Below are positions 11,650 to 22,845 of a stretch of DNA of 64,000 bases, piece by piece. Under the pieces are notes generated by a model. It saw only the letters and a program-made list of their open reading frames with translations, did not search any database and was not told where the DNA came from. The position numbers were made by a program, and so were the translations under genes. The DNA lies in assembly GCA_950022655.1 (NCBI GenBank), contig OX465583.1, positions 71,125,152 through 71,189,151 of the forward strand, in the 5' to 3' direction. This DNA comes from Alentia gelatinosa (lineage: Eukaryota; Annelida; Polychaeta; Phyllodocida; Polynoidae). Every line of letters starts with the position of its first letter. The stretch's first letter is position 1.

Positions 11650-11920
11650 ATTTATCTCACCCCTAGTATTCTTTCTCCATAGAATAAACATTGGGAACTC
11701 GTATCCAATGCCCATGAGGTATTTAGGAAAAATATCCAATGTGGGATTATTGTCATTTAGTCAATATGAAGGGTGAGATAAATTCAGAAACTCATTTAAG
11801 TTTAGGGTCAGAGCTTTATCCCATCTCGTTTAAAATTGCTACGTAATTCACGAGGCTTTGCCTTGTGAATTACTACGCGATTTAAACTCGATGGGATATG
11901 AGCTCTATATAGTGCAATAG
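11650..11920 (-). mobile_element. Foldback MITE, family B
   Basis: Module 2 starts 'tttatctcacccctag' and contains 'cattgggaactcgtatcc'. Module 1 arms read 'aagtttagggtcagagct' and a near complement, with tip CACGAGGCTTTGCCTTGTG at 11,849-11,867. Relatives lie at 20.6, 44.0 and 56.8 kb. Confidence 0.8.
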
Positions 11921-12268
11921 TACAGGTACAGTACAGTGCTACGGGAACATACATATACAAATACACTGCATAACTTCACAGACCTGGTAGTATCACGCAA
12001 TACCTATTCCCTCTGTGTAGATTTAAAGCGGAATATGTAAAAGTCTCCCACCTTGTTTACCGTTATATTTGGCCTCGCAAATATACATGTACACATAAAA
12101 GAAAGAAAGAAAGAAAAAACCCAGTCCTATTCAGAACAAAAAAAACCTTGTCCTTATATCCACTAGGTGGCGGGAGGGTCAGCTTTGACGACCCCCCACG
12201 ACGCTGGAATTCATCACGTGATCTATTACCGAGGCATGTCGGGAAGGATCTCGTGAATTAACGCGTCG

Positions 12269-12278
12269 TCTCGCGAGA
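12269..12278. promoter_or_regulatory. TCTCGCGAGA palindrome
   Basis: A perfect TCTCGCGAGA sits in a short CpG-rich patch that also holds an E-box (CACGTG, about 12,216). In vertebrates this palindrome is a known core-promoter motif. Whether it works so here is inference. Confidence 0.3.
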
Positions 12279-12299
12279 ATCCCGCCTGTCGATGTTTCT

Positions 12300-12480
12300 C
12301 AATGGAGAGGAAGGTGGTTCGTGTGTGTGTATGTGTGGGAGGGAGGGAGGGAGGGAGGGAGGGGGGAATGTACATGAGAAAGGGAGCCGCTTTGATTGTG
12401 TATGGATGTGTGTGTGTGTAGGTGTGTGTGTGTGTAGGTGTGTGTGTAGGTGTGTGTGTGTGGCAGGGGGAGGGTGGGTG
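12300..12480. repeat. Simple repeats (GGGA)n and (GT)n
   Basis: A GGGA run near 12,340-12,365 and GT/GTAG-rich sequence near 12,405-12,465. Frames through it, Thr/His-rich or Cys/Val-rich, are artefacts. Confidence 0.9.
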
Positions 12481-12566
12481 GTAAGTATTGGCAGGTGGTG
12501 GTAAATCACATACATCCTGCTTTAAAAATGTGACATTCTAGCATGGATGTCAAAGACCTCCTACAG

Positions 12567-12685
12567 TACCCCTAGTGTGGAGCCTCCCACCCCTCTCACC
12601 TGCCTTACAACCCTGGAGCACAATACCCACCCCCTGCGGTCTACCTACCTGTGCGCGGTGCATCATGGGACTCTCACCTGGCCAG
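12567..12685 (+). CDS. Candidate internal exon, unknown protein
   Basis: The 119-bp segment is preceded by 'gacctcctacag' and followed by a strong donor, CCAG|GTAAGC. In the phase-1 frame it encodes 39 codons beginning TPSVEPPTPLTC and ending 'GTLTWP', with two cysteines. A second frame is also open, so the translation is uncertain. Its exit phase fits the candidate at 15,730-15,859. The protein is not recognised. Confidence 0.33.
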
Positions 12686-13073
12686 GTAAGCCCGCCTCAA
12701 TGGATCCTGTCTCCCCGTCGTTTGTCCCCGCCCGCCGCCCGCCGCTGCCTCCCGACCTGCCGCCAATAGCTCATGGGTCGCGGGGAGCATTCTCCCTGCC
12801 CCTCTCCCACGCCTCGCTTGGCCTCTAAAGGCTACAGGTAGCGCCCACCACAAAGGACACGGGAGATCGGGGGTGGCGCCTATAGATGCAGCCTTCTCCT
12901 GGTATTCTGAAGGCCCACTGTCAGCTACTGACAGCTACTGACAGGCCAACTGATAACTAGGAAATCTCTCTTCAACTGGGAATGAATCTGATGAAAGGCA
13001 AGGACAGTGTTCAGTCTGTGGCATTTCACACAACTGATGGATGCGTTTGGGGGTAGGTTGGTGCGTAAAGGGT

Positions 13074-13379
13074 GTTATCTCACCCCTGGTGTTTTTCACA
13101 CATAGGTTTAACATTGGCAGCTCGTTCTCCATGTCTCTACGCATATTACAGTCCGTTCTCCATGGTCTGTGATGTCATATATCTAGTGTGTCTTCCGTTC
13201 TTTTAGTGCGTACAGGTGTGAGATAAATACAGAAAGTGACCCGTTTTAGTCAAAGTTGTCATTCTCCAACTCGTTTGAACGCTATGCAATATTCACTCGG
13301 CTGTCGCCTTGTTCATATCACTCTGCATCAAACTCATGGAGAATGACGACTTTGACTAAAACTTGTTGGTTTCTTCTTT
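13074..13379 (-). mobile_element. Foldback MITE, family A
   Basis: Full-length reverse-strand copy: 'ttatctcacccctgg' at the left, tip 'cactcggctgtcgccttgt' near 13,299, and the right end 'ggtttcttctttg'. Compare 47,614 and 52,067. Confidence 0.85.
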
Positions 13380-13401
13380 GATATGTAAGATAAGGATAGG
13401 A

Positions 13402-13970
13402 CAGTACCATGGTACCCGTAGATCCCCTGGTATCCTATACATGGGAGCCCTGAGTATCTCGGTGAAAATATTATACGGAAACTACCCTACTCTCTTCGTA
13501 AGTCATAAATACATGGTTAAATTATTGTTTAGATAAATCCTGATGCCGAGATGTATATGTTGCCTTGTTCATATAGCTCCCTGTTAGACCCATAGAGAAC
13601 GACGACAAACATGTTGGTTTCTTCTTTATCATTATATACCTGTGGCCGTAGGACCTTTACATACTGCCCGTAGCTACCCATGACATATTTATAGCCATAC
13701 GTCACACTGTGACTAGCTAGAATTTACCATTTTTAGGTATATGATAATATGAAAACGGGTTGACTGTCTTAATACGTCAAAATACTTGGTAAAATAATTG
13801 ATCATATACATCTCGGCATCAGGATTTATCTGATCAATAATTTAACCGTGTATTTATGACTTACGAAGAGAGTAAGGTAGTTTCCATATAATATTTTCAC
13901 CGAGATACTCAGGGCTCCCATGTATAAGATACCAGGGGATCTACAGGACCATGGTACTATCGTAAAACTG
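13402..13970. mobile_element. Long terminal-inverted-repeat element
   Basis: Arms of about 160 bp (13,402-13,560 and about 13,800-13,970) are near-complements, for instance 'gtagatcccctggtatc' at the left and its complement at the right. A spacer of roughly 240 bp separates them. Outer ends are 'agtaccatggt'. No transposase frame is present. Confidence 0.75.
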
Positions 13971-13974
13971 GATG

Positions 13975-14265
13975 AGTTTTAATCTTGGCACCCGTATGCC
14001 ACGACTGGAGTTTGGCATAGTGATTTCACGAGGTGAAGCCAAGTGAAGTCCAGAGCCAAAACTCCAGGAGTGGAATGCGGTGTCAATGATTAAAACGAAT
14101 CAGGTTTTGATTTTATCCTACCCTATCTCCTCGATATTGGAATATTACGTGATAAAAATTCTGTATGCCACTAGTGGCATATAAAACTCCGTATGCCAGG
14201 CAGCGTGGCATACGGAAACTCAATGTTAAGCCTATGGGATTTTATATTAGGGGTAGGATAATGTC
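13975..14265 (+). mobile_element. Foldback MITE, family H
   Basis: Module 1 arms contain 'gttttaatcttggcaccc' and a near complement, and the tip on the minus strand is CACTTGGCTTCACCTCGTG (14,027-14,045). Module 2 runs from 'ttatcctaccc' to 'aggggtaggata', so this family has TCCTACCC in place of TCTCACCC. Confidence 0.75.
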
Positions 14266-14284
14266 CTTTTCTTATCTTACATAA

Positions 14285-14579
14285 TAAAGAAGAAACAACA
14301 AGTTTTAGTCGAAAACGTCATTCCCCCCGAGTTTGATGCAGAGTGATATGAACAAGGCGACAGCCGAGTGAATATCACATAGCATTCAAACGAGTTGGAG
14401 AATGACTTTTTTGACCGAAATGAGTTGCTTTCTGTATTTATCTCACCCCTGTACACACTAAAAGAATTGACAACACACAGTATATAAACCATGGAGAACG
14501 GACTGCAATACTCATACGGGCATGGAGAACGAGTTCCCAATGTTAAACCCTATGGACATTTTTTCCAGGGGTGAGATAA
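14285..14579 (+). mobile_element. Foldback MITE, family A
   Basis: Full-length copy from 'aagaagaaac' to 'ggggtgagataa', abutting the family H element upstream. The hairpin tip is 'aaggcgacagccgagtg'. Useful as a reference copy. Confidence 0.87.
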
Positions 14580-14611
14580 AAGTCGCTTCTTATCTGGGCA
14601 TGTCCTCTGGG

Positions 14612-15003
14612 TTAGTGCCGGCAGGCATTGCAGTCCTGAAGTCTTATTATCACAGATGATATAATACGATACGGAGGGTGTCTGGTGCCATAAGCATAAG
14701 TGGCATCAATATTTAGTTTGCACTTCCGTCCGTGCCCCTGCTCCGGCCAGCGGCCCTGTTCTCCGCCCCAGTCCGCCGGAGGGGTTTGTAAACGGGCTAA
14801 AATATCATGAGGCAAATATTATGTCTCCCACTGAAAGCTGCTCTAACAGAATTGTCAGTGTGTCGCAGGAATTTGAGGAATGCCGATGGCCCAAGGTCTC
14901 CCAAGGCCACAGAGAAAAGGGAGTCGCTTATGGCCAATTGAGGGATTGGGAATTCGTAGGTTCGTAATAGCATAGAAACTGCAAGGATCCTCAGACCATT
15001 CAT
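14612..15003 (-). other. Unrecognised minus-strand open frames
   Basis: Two partly overlapping minus-strand frames of 68 and 67 codons occupy a non-repetitive segment. The first opens with ATG at 15,003 and shows a mixed hydrophobic/polar composition ('FPIPQLAISDSLFSVALGDL'). I recognise no domain. It could be an exon, a decayed pseudogene or chance. Confidence 0.2.
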
Positions 15004-15124
15004 TGCTTTCGGCAGACTAGAGGTAATCTTAATGTCGCAGACGGTATGGGAATTCTACTGGTGAAGAGTAGCCCAATATGTAGTGTCTTTAAGGTAAGGA
15101 CAAATATGTGGAAACGACAGTGGA

Positions 15125-15385
15125 AACATTTATCCTACCCCTCATATAAATGACCATAGATTTAACATGGTGTGACTGTATACCAGGGTTATTATCCTAC
15201 CCCTCATATAAATGACCATAGATTTAACATGGTATGACTGTATGCAATGGTTATTATCCTACCCCTCATATAAATCTACATAGATTTAACATGGTATGAC
15301 TGTATGCCACGGCTATGCCATAAAATATTTATATGTCACGCATAATATATGAAGTTAGGATAAAGGTAGGATAAAATCTAAACGT
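15125..15385. repeat. Tandem fragment of a TCCTACCC-type MITE
   Basis: Three units of about 65 bp, each beginning 'tatcctacccctcatataaa' and containing 'ccatagatttaacatggt'. They are closed on the right by 'gttaggataaaggtaggata'. The unit corresponds to the outer part of module 2 of family H. Confidence 0.75.
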
Positions 15386-15729
15386 CACTCAATTTCATAA
15401 GATTGTTTACATTACGTTCACTACAAATATCACTCAGATTCATGATACCATTTCTTGATTTCTTTATGATATCTAGAATTGTAATATTATAAAGTTTATG
15501 AAGTTTGATAACACTACACACCCAGGCATCTCCCTTTCATCCCTTTATATCAATAACTATCCCTGGTTGGGAAAACTCACCATTCTACATTTGGCCGCGC
15601 ATGGTTCACATTCTGTTCTGTAAAGATCTCTCATTCCTTTCATGGGGTGGCAGTCTAATGGCCATTAGTACCTCGGACGTTATCCCTACGGACTCAGTAA
15701 CCACGTTTTCTTTTAGTATCTGTCCACAG

Positions 15730-15859
15730 CTGACGACCAATCAACTATGGAAGTCAAAGGGTGTACCGTTAGGCATCATTTGATGCATAACGTGGTCTGC
15801 CTGCTGTCTGCCAACACAGCAATAGAAAGCTCTACCCTGAACCAGCCAGTAACAGTTTG
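15730..15859 (+). CDS. Candidate internal exon, unknown protein
   Basis: Preceded by a pyrimidine-rich tract ending 'tctgtccacag' and followed by TTTG|GTAAAT. After two split-codon bases it is open for 42 codons, beginning DDQSTMEVKG and including 'HNVVCLLSANTA'. The entry phase matches the exit phase of the 12.6 kb candidate. A minus-strand frame is also open, so strand is not certain. No family is recognised. Confidence 0.3.
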
Positions 15860-16231
15860 GTAAATGATGCATATTACTAGGACTACTGTGGGTTAGTTGT
15901 ACAAATTTAACACGATCGAGAACCATCAAAATACGTTTTTCGACTGTGAATTGCTACTTTAAAAAACATCTCAAGTAACGATTTTGACGTAACGATAAAG
16001 TACGTACGCACTGAGGGGGTGGGTGAGGGGCTGCCGAGAATTATGCGTATGCTCCTTCTTTGTTTTATTGCTTGCAAGATTGGGAAGAGGAATGGGGGGG
16101 GGGGGGGGTTCTAAAATTTCCAAAATTCTGTGTAGGTACTTTATGGATAGCCGCTATATTGTAAAACAGGAAACAGTGGTGGTTGTTTAGACAGGCATGC
16201 AGAGAAGTGTTCACCGATTAAGTGTTCATAG

Positions 16232-16412
16232 ATCATGCAATAAGGCTACCACTGACTGACTTGGTCAACAACAAGGCATACACATCACCCTCACCAACGA
16301 CTGCACATCGGTACTTTAAGATACCGACGTGCAGTCGTTGGCCACCACCGACTGACTTTTACGAGAACTCAATTAATCGGTGGCGCTTTCGTCGGGCAAG
16401 TGGAAAATGGCA
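16232..16412. mobile_element. Short inverted-repeat element, family G
   Basis: Contains the palindrome 'ccaacgactgcac...gtgcagtcgttgg' (about 16,287-16,342) and 'aatcggtggcgctttcgtcgg' near the right end. The end motif is shared with 49,795-50,026. Both flanks carry similar sequence ('ttgtaaaacaggaaacagtggtgg' and 'ttggaaaacaggaaccagtggtgg'), resembling a duplicated host segment. Confidence 0.5.
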
Positions 16413-17184
16413 TTATATTGGAAAACAGGAACCAGTGGTGGTTCTTCTTTGGCCTGAGCGGGGGCGTGGTTCGGCGGACGTGGGGGGGGGGGGGGGCTGT
16501 AGTTTCCCCCTCCCCCCTCCTGTTGGGCCTGGGTCCGGCCTCTCGACAGTTTACACCCTAAAACCACCTGGCCATGCCCGTTAGGTCGGAGATGGTGTCC
16601 TGGTGGGGTGTGCCGGCCGGGTCATGGTATGGGCGAGTGCGGTGTTAACTGCATCTTTTTTTTTTAGTTCAAGTTGGAATCATTGATGGACTTCTTAACA
16701 TGTGAAAACGAAGCCTTAACATTTTTTATAACTTTTTTGTTGTTGTAAGGAAGGCACAACTGAAGACACAGAAGTGAAGTAGAAGTTCAGGATGGTGTTT
16801 ATTTGCTTATGCGTGTCCGATCGTTATAAATCCTTCATCAGGTTAGACATTCGTCACTGGATGTTCTTCCCTCCCCTCCCCCCACACACACACTTCTCAA
16901 TTTAATGGCCAGTGGGTACCATTTCTATGGAAGTACTTTTTTAATATACATGTTTATAAAGCTACCAAACCTTTGTCCTGTACAAAGGCATCAATTCAAA
17001 TACATGAAAGCCTTAGTGAAAACATTTATTTAGATATTGGTGTCAAAGATTAGTGAGTAACAATGAGGTGGTATAATGAATGGGGTGCTCAGTATTTCAC
17101 AAAAAAAATCGTCCAGGCCTGAAGAACTTCCCCTGTGATGGATTCAAACACAGAACAGACACTTAGACCAACTCGCCTCCTGCT

Positions 17185-17250
17185 CGGAGCTGCTCAGAGC
17201 TGCTCAGAACTGCTCAGAGCTACTCAGAGCTGTTCAGAGCTGCTCACACT
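17185..17250. repeat. GAGCTGCTCG-type decamer repeat
   Basis: About six units of 'agagctgctc'. The same decamer makes longer arrays near 34.0, 45.0 and 47.3 kb. Confidence 0.8.
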
Positions 17251-17470
17251 CAACATCTTAAGCTGGCCAGGAGAAAAGAGGTGAACATATTTAATGCTCG
17301 GCGGGCTGGAGTTGGGAACTACTCATGTGGGGAGGATTACTGCAGCGGCCTGAGCCTTCAATCCCACAAAGGTTAGAGGCCGTAAGTGTGGAGCGAGCTG
17401 GTCGAACTGAAGACAGGGTATGGCAAGCCGTTAGTGCGTGCTGGTCATAATGAAGACAGGGTATGGCAGA

Positions 17471-17632
17471 CTTACCTTGGGTTTGACCGAATCTATGAGA
17501 TGAATTTAGGTAGAAATCTCATCCCTACACATTTACCGAGGTGAAAGTTATTTTACTTCCCACACCACATGGTGTGAGAAGGATTGGCCTTTGATATAGC
17601 AGTAAATCTACCACCCCTGTGGGGAAGGGGAA
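17471..17632 (-). mobile_element. tRNA-derived SINE, body fragment
   Basis: Matches the body of the SINE at 62.2 kb: 'gaatctatgagatgaat', 'aggtagaaatctca', 'ccacaccacat' and 'gcctttgatatagca'. The tRNA-like head and the tail are missing. Confidence 0.7.
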
Positions 17633-17653
17633 CGGTGGCTACACCCTACACCG

Positions 17654-18945
17654 CATAGATCTGTATTTGGGTAATTATGTGGGCAATGGCCCGCCATAGG
17701 GATCTGTATTTGGGTAATTGTGCGGGCAGTGGCTTGCCATAGTGATCTGTATTTGGGTAATTGTGCAGGCAGCGGCTTGCCATAAGGATCTGTATTTGGG
17801 TAATTGTGTGGGAAGTGGCTTGCCATAGGGATCTGTATTTGGGTAATTGTGAGGGCAGTGGCTTGCAATAGGGAGCTGTATTTGGGTAATTGTGCAGGCA
17901 GCGGCTTGTCATAGGGATCTGCCTTTGGGTTATTGTGCGGGCAGCGGCTTGCCATAGGGATATGTGTTTGGGTAATTGTGAGGCCAGTGGCTTGCCATAG
18001 GTATCTGTATTTGGGTAATTGGGTGGGCAGCGGCTTGCCATAGGGATCTGTATTTCGGTAATTGTGTGGGCAGTGGCTTGCAATAGGGAGCTGTATTTGG
18101 GTAATTGTGTGGGCAGCGGCCTGCCATAGGAATCTGTATTTGGGTAATTGTGCAGGCAGCGGCTTGCCATAGGGATCCGTATTTGGGTAATTGTGCGGGC
18201 AGCGGCCTGCCATAGGGATCTGTATTTGGGTAATTGTGCAGGCAGTGGCTTGCTGTAAGGATCTGTATTTGGGTAATTGTGCGGGCAGCGACTTGTCATA
18301 GGGATCTGTATATGGGTAATTGTGCGGGCAGTAGCCTGCCATAGGGACCTGTATTTGGGTAATTGTGTGGGCAGCGGCTTGTCATAGGGATCTGTATTTG
18401 GGTAATTGTGCGGGCAGTGGCCTGCCATAGGGACCTGTATTTGGGTAATTGTGCGGGCAGCGGCTTGTCATAGGGATCTGTATTTGGGTAATTGTGTGGG
18501 CAGTGGCCTGCCATAGGGATCTGTATTTGGGTAATTGTGCAGGCAGTGGCCTGCCATAGGGACCTGTATTTGGGTAATTGTGCGGGCAGTAGCCTGCCAT
18601 AGAGACCTGTATTTGGGTAATTGTGTGGGCAGCGGCTTGTCATAGGGATCTGTATTTGGGTAATTGTGCGGGCAGTGGCCTGCCATAGGGACCTGTATTT
18701 GGGTAATTGTGCGGGCAGCGGCTTGTCATAGGGATCTGTATTTGGGTAATTGTGCGGGCAGTGGCCTGCCATAGGGACCTGTATTTGGGTAATTGTGTGG
18801 GCAGCGGCTTGTCATAGGGACCTATATTTGGGTAATTGTGCGGGCAGCGGCTTGTCATAGGGACCTGTATTTGGGTAATTGTGCGGGCAGTGGCCTGCCA
18901 TAGGGACCTGTATTTGGGTAATTGTGCGGGCAGCGGCTTGCCGTA
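17654..18945. repeat. Minisatellite, 43-bp unit
   Basis: About 30 units containing 'atctgtatttgggtaattgt' and 'gggcagcggcttgccat'. Two unit variants (gacctg/atctg and cttgtcat/cctgccat) partly alternate, giving an 86-bp higher-order pattern towards the right. Minus-strand frames up to 260 codons arise because the unit has no stop in any frame. I treat them as artefacts. Confidence 0.96.
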
Positions 18946-19254
18946 TTAAGCAGCTCGTGGAGATGGCTCGACGTGCTCGGCCAATGGGTGCTCACAGTGC
19001 TGCTAACATTTACTGAAAGGGCGCAGGTCAAAGCGGCAACAGACTCGTCGGGATCCCGCCACCCTCCCCTTCACACCCCTCACGCCTTACTCTACCTCTC
19101 CTCCTACCACTGAGGGTCTTACTTTAAACATTTTCTCAACCCTTTAACTGCAGGATGATGCCTTCAGGCATTCCCCTGGCTACGGCAGCATAATGCCTCC
19201 AGACATTCCCCTGGCTACGGTAGAAAGATGCCTCCAGATATCTTAGAGGCCCCT

Positions 19255-19560
19255 AGAGTGGGATTCACACGGTGGGATTCCGTACCTCACAGGCCGTTTG
19301 TCTGAGACAATTCCTGTCGAGATTCGGTACTGGAATAGAATCTCCTCGTGTGAATGACAGGGTTCCTTTTTGCTGAGACAACTTTTTTCTCTTGCAATTG
19401 TCGGTACCAATCACCCCTAACAAGGAACAGAATCTCATGAGATTTTGACTTTGAACAGGTTTAAAATTTAGAGGAGCATTTTGGTGAGACCAATGTATTT
19501 CACACGTTCTCCCCCAATCTGTGAGTCTCAGTGGACTCAAATAACACCTATTCACACGGG
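19255..19560. mobile_element. MITE, family F
   Basis: Begins 'gtgggattcacacggtggga' and carries 'gtctgagacaa' and 'gagattctgtt'-type blocks. It is related to 22,846-23,319, which shows both termini. Confidence 0.55.
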
Positions 19561-19564
19561 GAAG

Positions 19565-20250
19565 TACCCTGAGTCAGACTCTGTGTATCCTGTGTACCCT
19601 GTGTACCCTGTATAGGGGCGTAGGGGTGAGACTATGTACCTGTAAAGTCTTTCCATATAAATTGAATCTGCCATGTTACCCTGAGACTGCAGAACAACCC
19701 AATCTGTGAAACTTCAGCTCTCGGCAAAATGGAACCCTGTCATTCAGACAAGGAGATTGTGTTCCAGTACAGAATCTCAGCAGGATTTGTCTCAGACAAA
19801 CCCTCTGTGAGGTACATAAATCCCACTGTGTGCATCCCACTTTACAGGGTACAGAATCTCAGCAGGGGTTGTCTCAGACAAACCCTCTGTGAGGTACATA
19901 AATCCCACTGTGTGAATCCCACTTTACAGGGTACAGAATCTCAGCAGGGGTTGTCTCAGACAAACACCCTGTGATGTACATGAATCCCACTTTACAGGGT
20001 ACAGAATCTCAGCAGGATTTGTCTCATACAAACACCCTGTGAGGTACATGAATCCCACCGTGTGAATCCCACTTTGCAGGGTACAGAATCTCAACAGGAG
20101 TTGTCTTATATAGACAAACACCCTGTGAGGTACATGAATCCCACTGCGTGTATCCCACCTTACAGGGTACAGAATCTCAGCAGGATTTGTCTCAGACAAA
20201 CCCTCTGTGAGGTACATAAACCCCACCGTGTGAATCCCGCTTTAAGCCGA
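19565..20250. repeat. Tandem array derived from MITE family F
   Basis: About six units of roughly 65-80 bp: 'ggtacagaatctcagcagg', 'gtctcagacaaacmctctgtg', 'aggtacataaatcccac'. Several units end in 'tgtgaatcccacttta', the terminal motif of family F, so the array is an internal expansion of such an element. Confidence 0.85.
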
Positions 20251-20577
20251 CGGGTACTAAACCAGAGTTTGACGACTGTAAACACGTCGACACTAATCTG
20301 CTTACAACTCAACTACCCCAGCATCGTTGTAGTAACTTACACTGCTTTGTTACGGTTATCGCAGTTGTTCGCTGAAAATCAAAGCTGAAAGTTGAAATCT
20401 TTAGTGAAGCGTTGTAGGGAGAGGTGCATTGGTTCGTCTGGAGGGTCTGTGGTATGGTGATAACAATCCAGAACAACTCCAAGCAGTTGTCATATCTCAT
20501 CCGCTTAGAATAAGTTGAGAAAGAGTCAACTAGTGTGCCTTAGGCCTGTGAGAAGAGAGCTTATCTTAGCTTGGTAT

Positions 20578-20790
20578 GAACGAATTACGTAGCGATTCAA
20601 ACGAGATGGTATCGAGCTCTGGCCCTAAACTTAAATAGGTTTCTGAATTTATCTCACCCTTCACATTGACTAATAGGCTAACCTTTGTGACATAATCCCC
20701 CATTGGATATTTTTCCTAAACACTCCATGGGCGTTGGATACGAGTTCCCAATGTTAAGTCTATGGAGAACAAATACCAGGGGTGAGATAA
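20578..20790 (+). mobile_element. Foldback MITE, family B, partial
   Basis: One arm of module 1 ('cgattcaaacgagatgg', 'cgagctctggccctaaac') plus complete module 2 from 'tttatctcaccc' to 'ccaggggtgagata', including 'ccaatgttaagtctatgga'. Confidence 0.75.
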
Positions 20791-21515
20791 CTCAAGGTAA
20801 CGAGACACTCCAGCGTTGACTTGGGACGCATTGAGAAGTCATCACGTCAATGGTGATGCGTAGTGCGCATGCGTGGGACATAGGGAACAGTTACCGGCGG
20901 TTTGTTTTAGTCTAACGGTCACGTGGTTGTTGTAGGTGGTGACGGATGGCCGCCCGGTGCTGGGTACACTTGCTCAAGTCTTTGATTATGAACATTCATT
21001 AAAGACAAATGCGGGTAGTTGGGTGATTTCTTAATTCTATTGAGATTTGCAAATAACTCAGGAAAGTATAAGTTCTATATATCAGCAAATAGAAAATGCA
21101 AAAAAATGGCATGTCACCATGCTAACTTCTATGGGAGGGCCATCTGAAAATGTAAGTGCTTAACTATTGGTATCTATAGGAAAATGTAACATTTTCACTT
21201 TGTTGCTGAATGACACTGAAGTTCTATTGCTATCTTTAAATAATTCTGGATTATGATAGTTGGGAACATGTACAAATGAGAAATGCTAAAAAAAAGTACT
21301 ATTTCACCATGCTAATTTCTATAGGAAGGCCATCTGAAGAAGGTAAGTGCTTATCTATTGGTGTCTATGAGAAACTGCTATATTTTCATGAAACAAGATG
21401 GCAGCACCAGTGTCTACACAGGGGGCAGTGCGATACCTACCCGCATTTGTCTTTAAATGATTAAACACAATCAGTATAAAATTCATTAAAATATGTATAC
21501 TTCTCTGACTGGCCC

Positions 21516-21905
21516 ATGAATCAAAGACTTGTCCAGTATGAACAGAATCTCCTGTTTAAAATCTCCCAGCAGATATCCACACCAGTAGCCAGGATATCTG
21601 TATGGAGAGTATTGGAAATACTGGAGCTAAACAGCGCCAGAAACATCATTACCGGTTGTACCAGTCCCTGTATCCCAACGAGGAGGGTAGCCATAGGATG
21701 CAGAGACTGGAGCCAGTCTAGGTGCAGGGGTATGTGGATGTCTCGGCCCCTTCGGCACCTCGGCCCCCGTTTCGCGGTGTCATCTCGGCCCCCTCGCGGC
21801 CGCGTTTCGCGCCCCCTTAGCAGGGTTATTGGAGAACTCGACCCGAAACGAAGTCGACCCGTAGTTGTCAGGAGAACTGGACCCGTTTTGGAGAAATCGA
21901 TTTGA
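21516..21905 (+). other. Unrecognised 129-codon open frame
   Basis: A plus-strand frame opening with ATG at 21,516 in a non-repetitive, partly CpG-rich segment. The distal third is Arg/Pro-rich because of imperfect 'gaactcgacccg' and 'ctcggccccctc' repeats. No domain is recognised and flanking splice signals are weak, so it may not be coding. Confidence 0.2.
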
Positions 21906-22074
21906 GAACTCGACCCGTTTCAGATACTTATGGAGATGATATTTTCATATAGGGTACACAAATCTCGAGTGTTTCTCACAATAGGTAACAAACTAAGTTA
22001 CCTTTACTCTGACTCTAAATATCTGATTCCTTCTACCATGACCAATATCTTATTATGCCACAATGCTAATTGAA

Positions 22075-22613
22075 TAACCCGTTGAATAATCTAGAATCGT
22101 ACATGAAGACCCTTTTTTGTACGCAAAGAAGACTCAGAGGCGATATGGGTCAATTTGATTCAACACTTATGAACGGCTAATACTTTATTACCCTCCTGAT
22201 ACGGAGTCTCCATACTAAGTCTATGGAGATTACAGATCGCTACTGAGGAGGATACGGAGCTCCGTACCCTCCTAGGAGGATACGGATTTTTGAGATGAAA
22301 GTAGTCCCAAACATTACTTCTTAATTACGTTGAAAAGTTTTCTAACGATCATATTTATTGCTTAAATCTAAAAATAAGTGAGTAATAAATACAACATTAC
22401 CATATTTTCGATCTGTGTGGCCGTATTCTCCTTGTAGTTGACGCTACGCAATACTACGCGTCAACTACGCGGAGAATACGGCCACTCAGATCGAAATCAT
22501 GGTAATATTGTGTATGTATTCGCGAACGGACTTTAAAATCATTAAACGATAACCATTCTACAAAAGTGCAGAAAAGAGTCCTTGTGTACGATCCTAGATT
22601 ATTGAGCAGGCCC
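22075..22613. mobile_element. MITE family E with nested inserts
   Basis: Outer ends match the family E ends seen at 58,507-58,711: 'gttgaataatctagaatcgtacatgaag' at the left and 'tgtacgatcctagattatt' at the right. The interior is lengthened by a 'ccctcctgatacgg' foldback (about 22,190-22,290) and by a long palindrome at 22,396-22,506. Confidence 0.7.
22396..22506. mobile_element. Near-perfect palindrome nested in MITE E
   Basis: Arms of about 36 bp ('attaccatattttcgatctg' onward and its near complement ending at 22,506) plus an inner repeat 'gtagttgacgc/gcgtcaactac'. Similar 'gttgacgcgtagtaat' sequences appear in family D hairpins at 52.4 and 55.3 kb. Confidence 0.8.
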
Positions 22614-22845
22614 CTGGTCAGGCATAGAACACTTGTAGTGGCAAAGAGCTATTAAACGAGACAATACATAAGAATGTGGGCATCTCCCCCTTGGATCGAT
22701 TATAATCACATTCTGCAGTGAATGGGGATGTGTCTGTGTGGGTATTTCTGGAGAAGATGGGAAATGAGTTGGCACCTACAAGAAGAAGCCACCCACCTCG
22801 CAATGACACACACAACCTCTCCCTGCATCTCAGGAGCCCCCCTTC

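Noticed and set aside
17608..18772. Minus-strand frames of 158-260 codons
   Set aside because: Created by the 43-bp repeat, with the same residues recurring in shifted frames.
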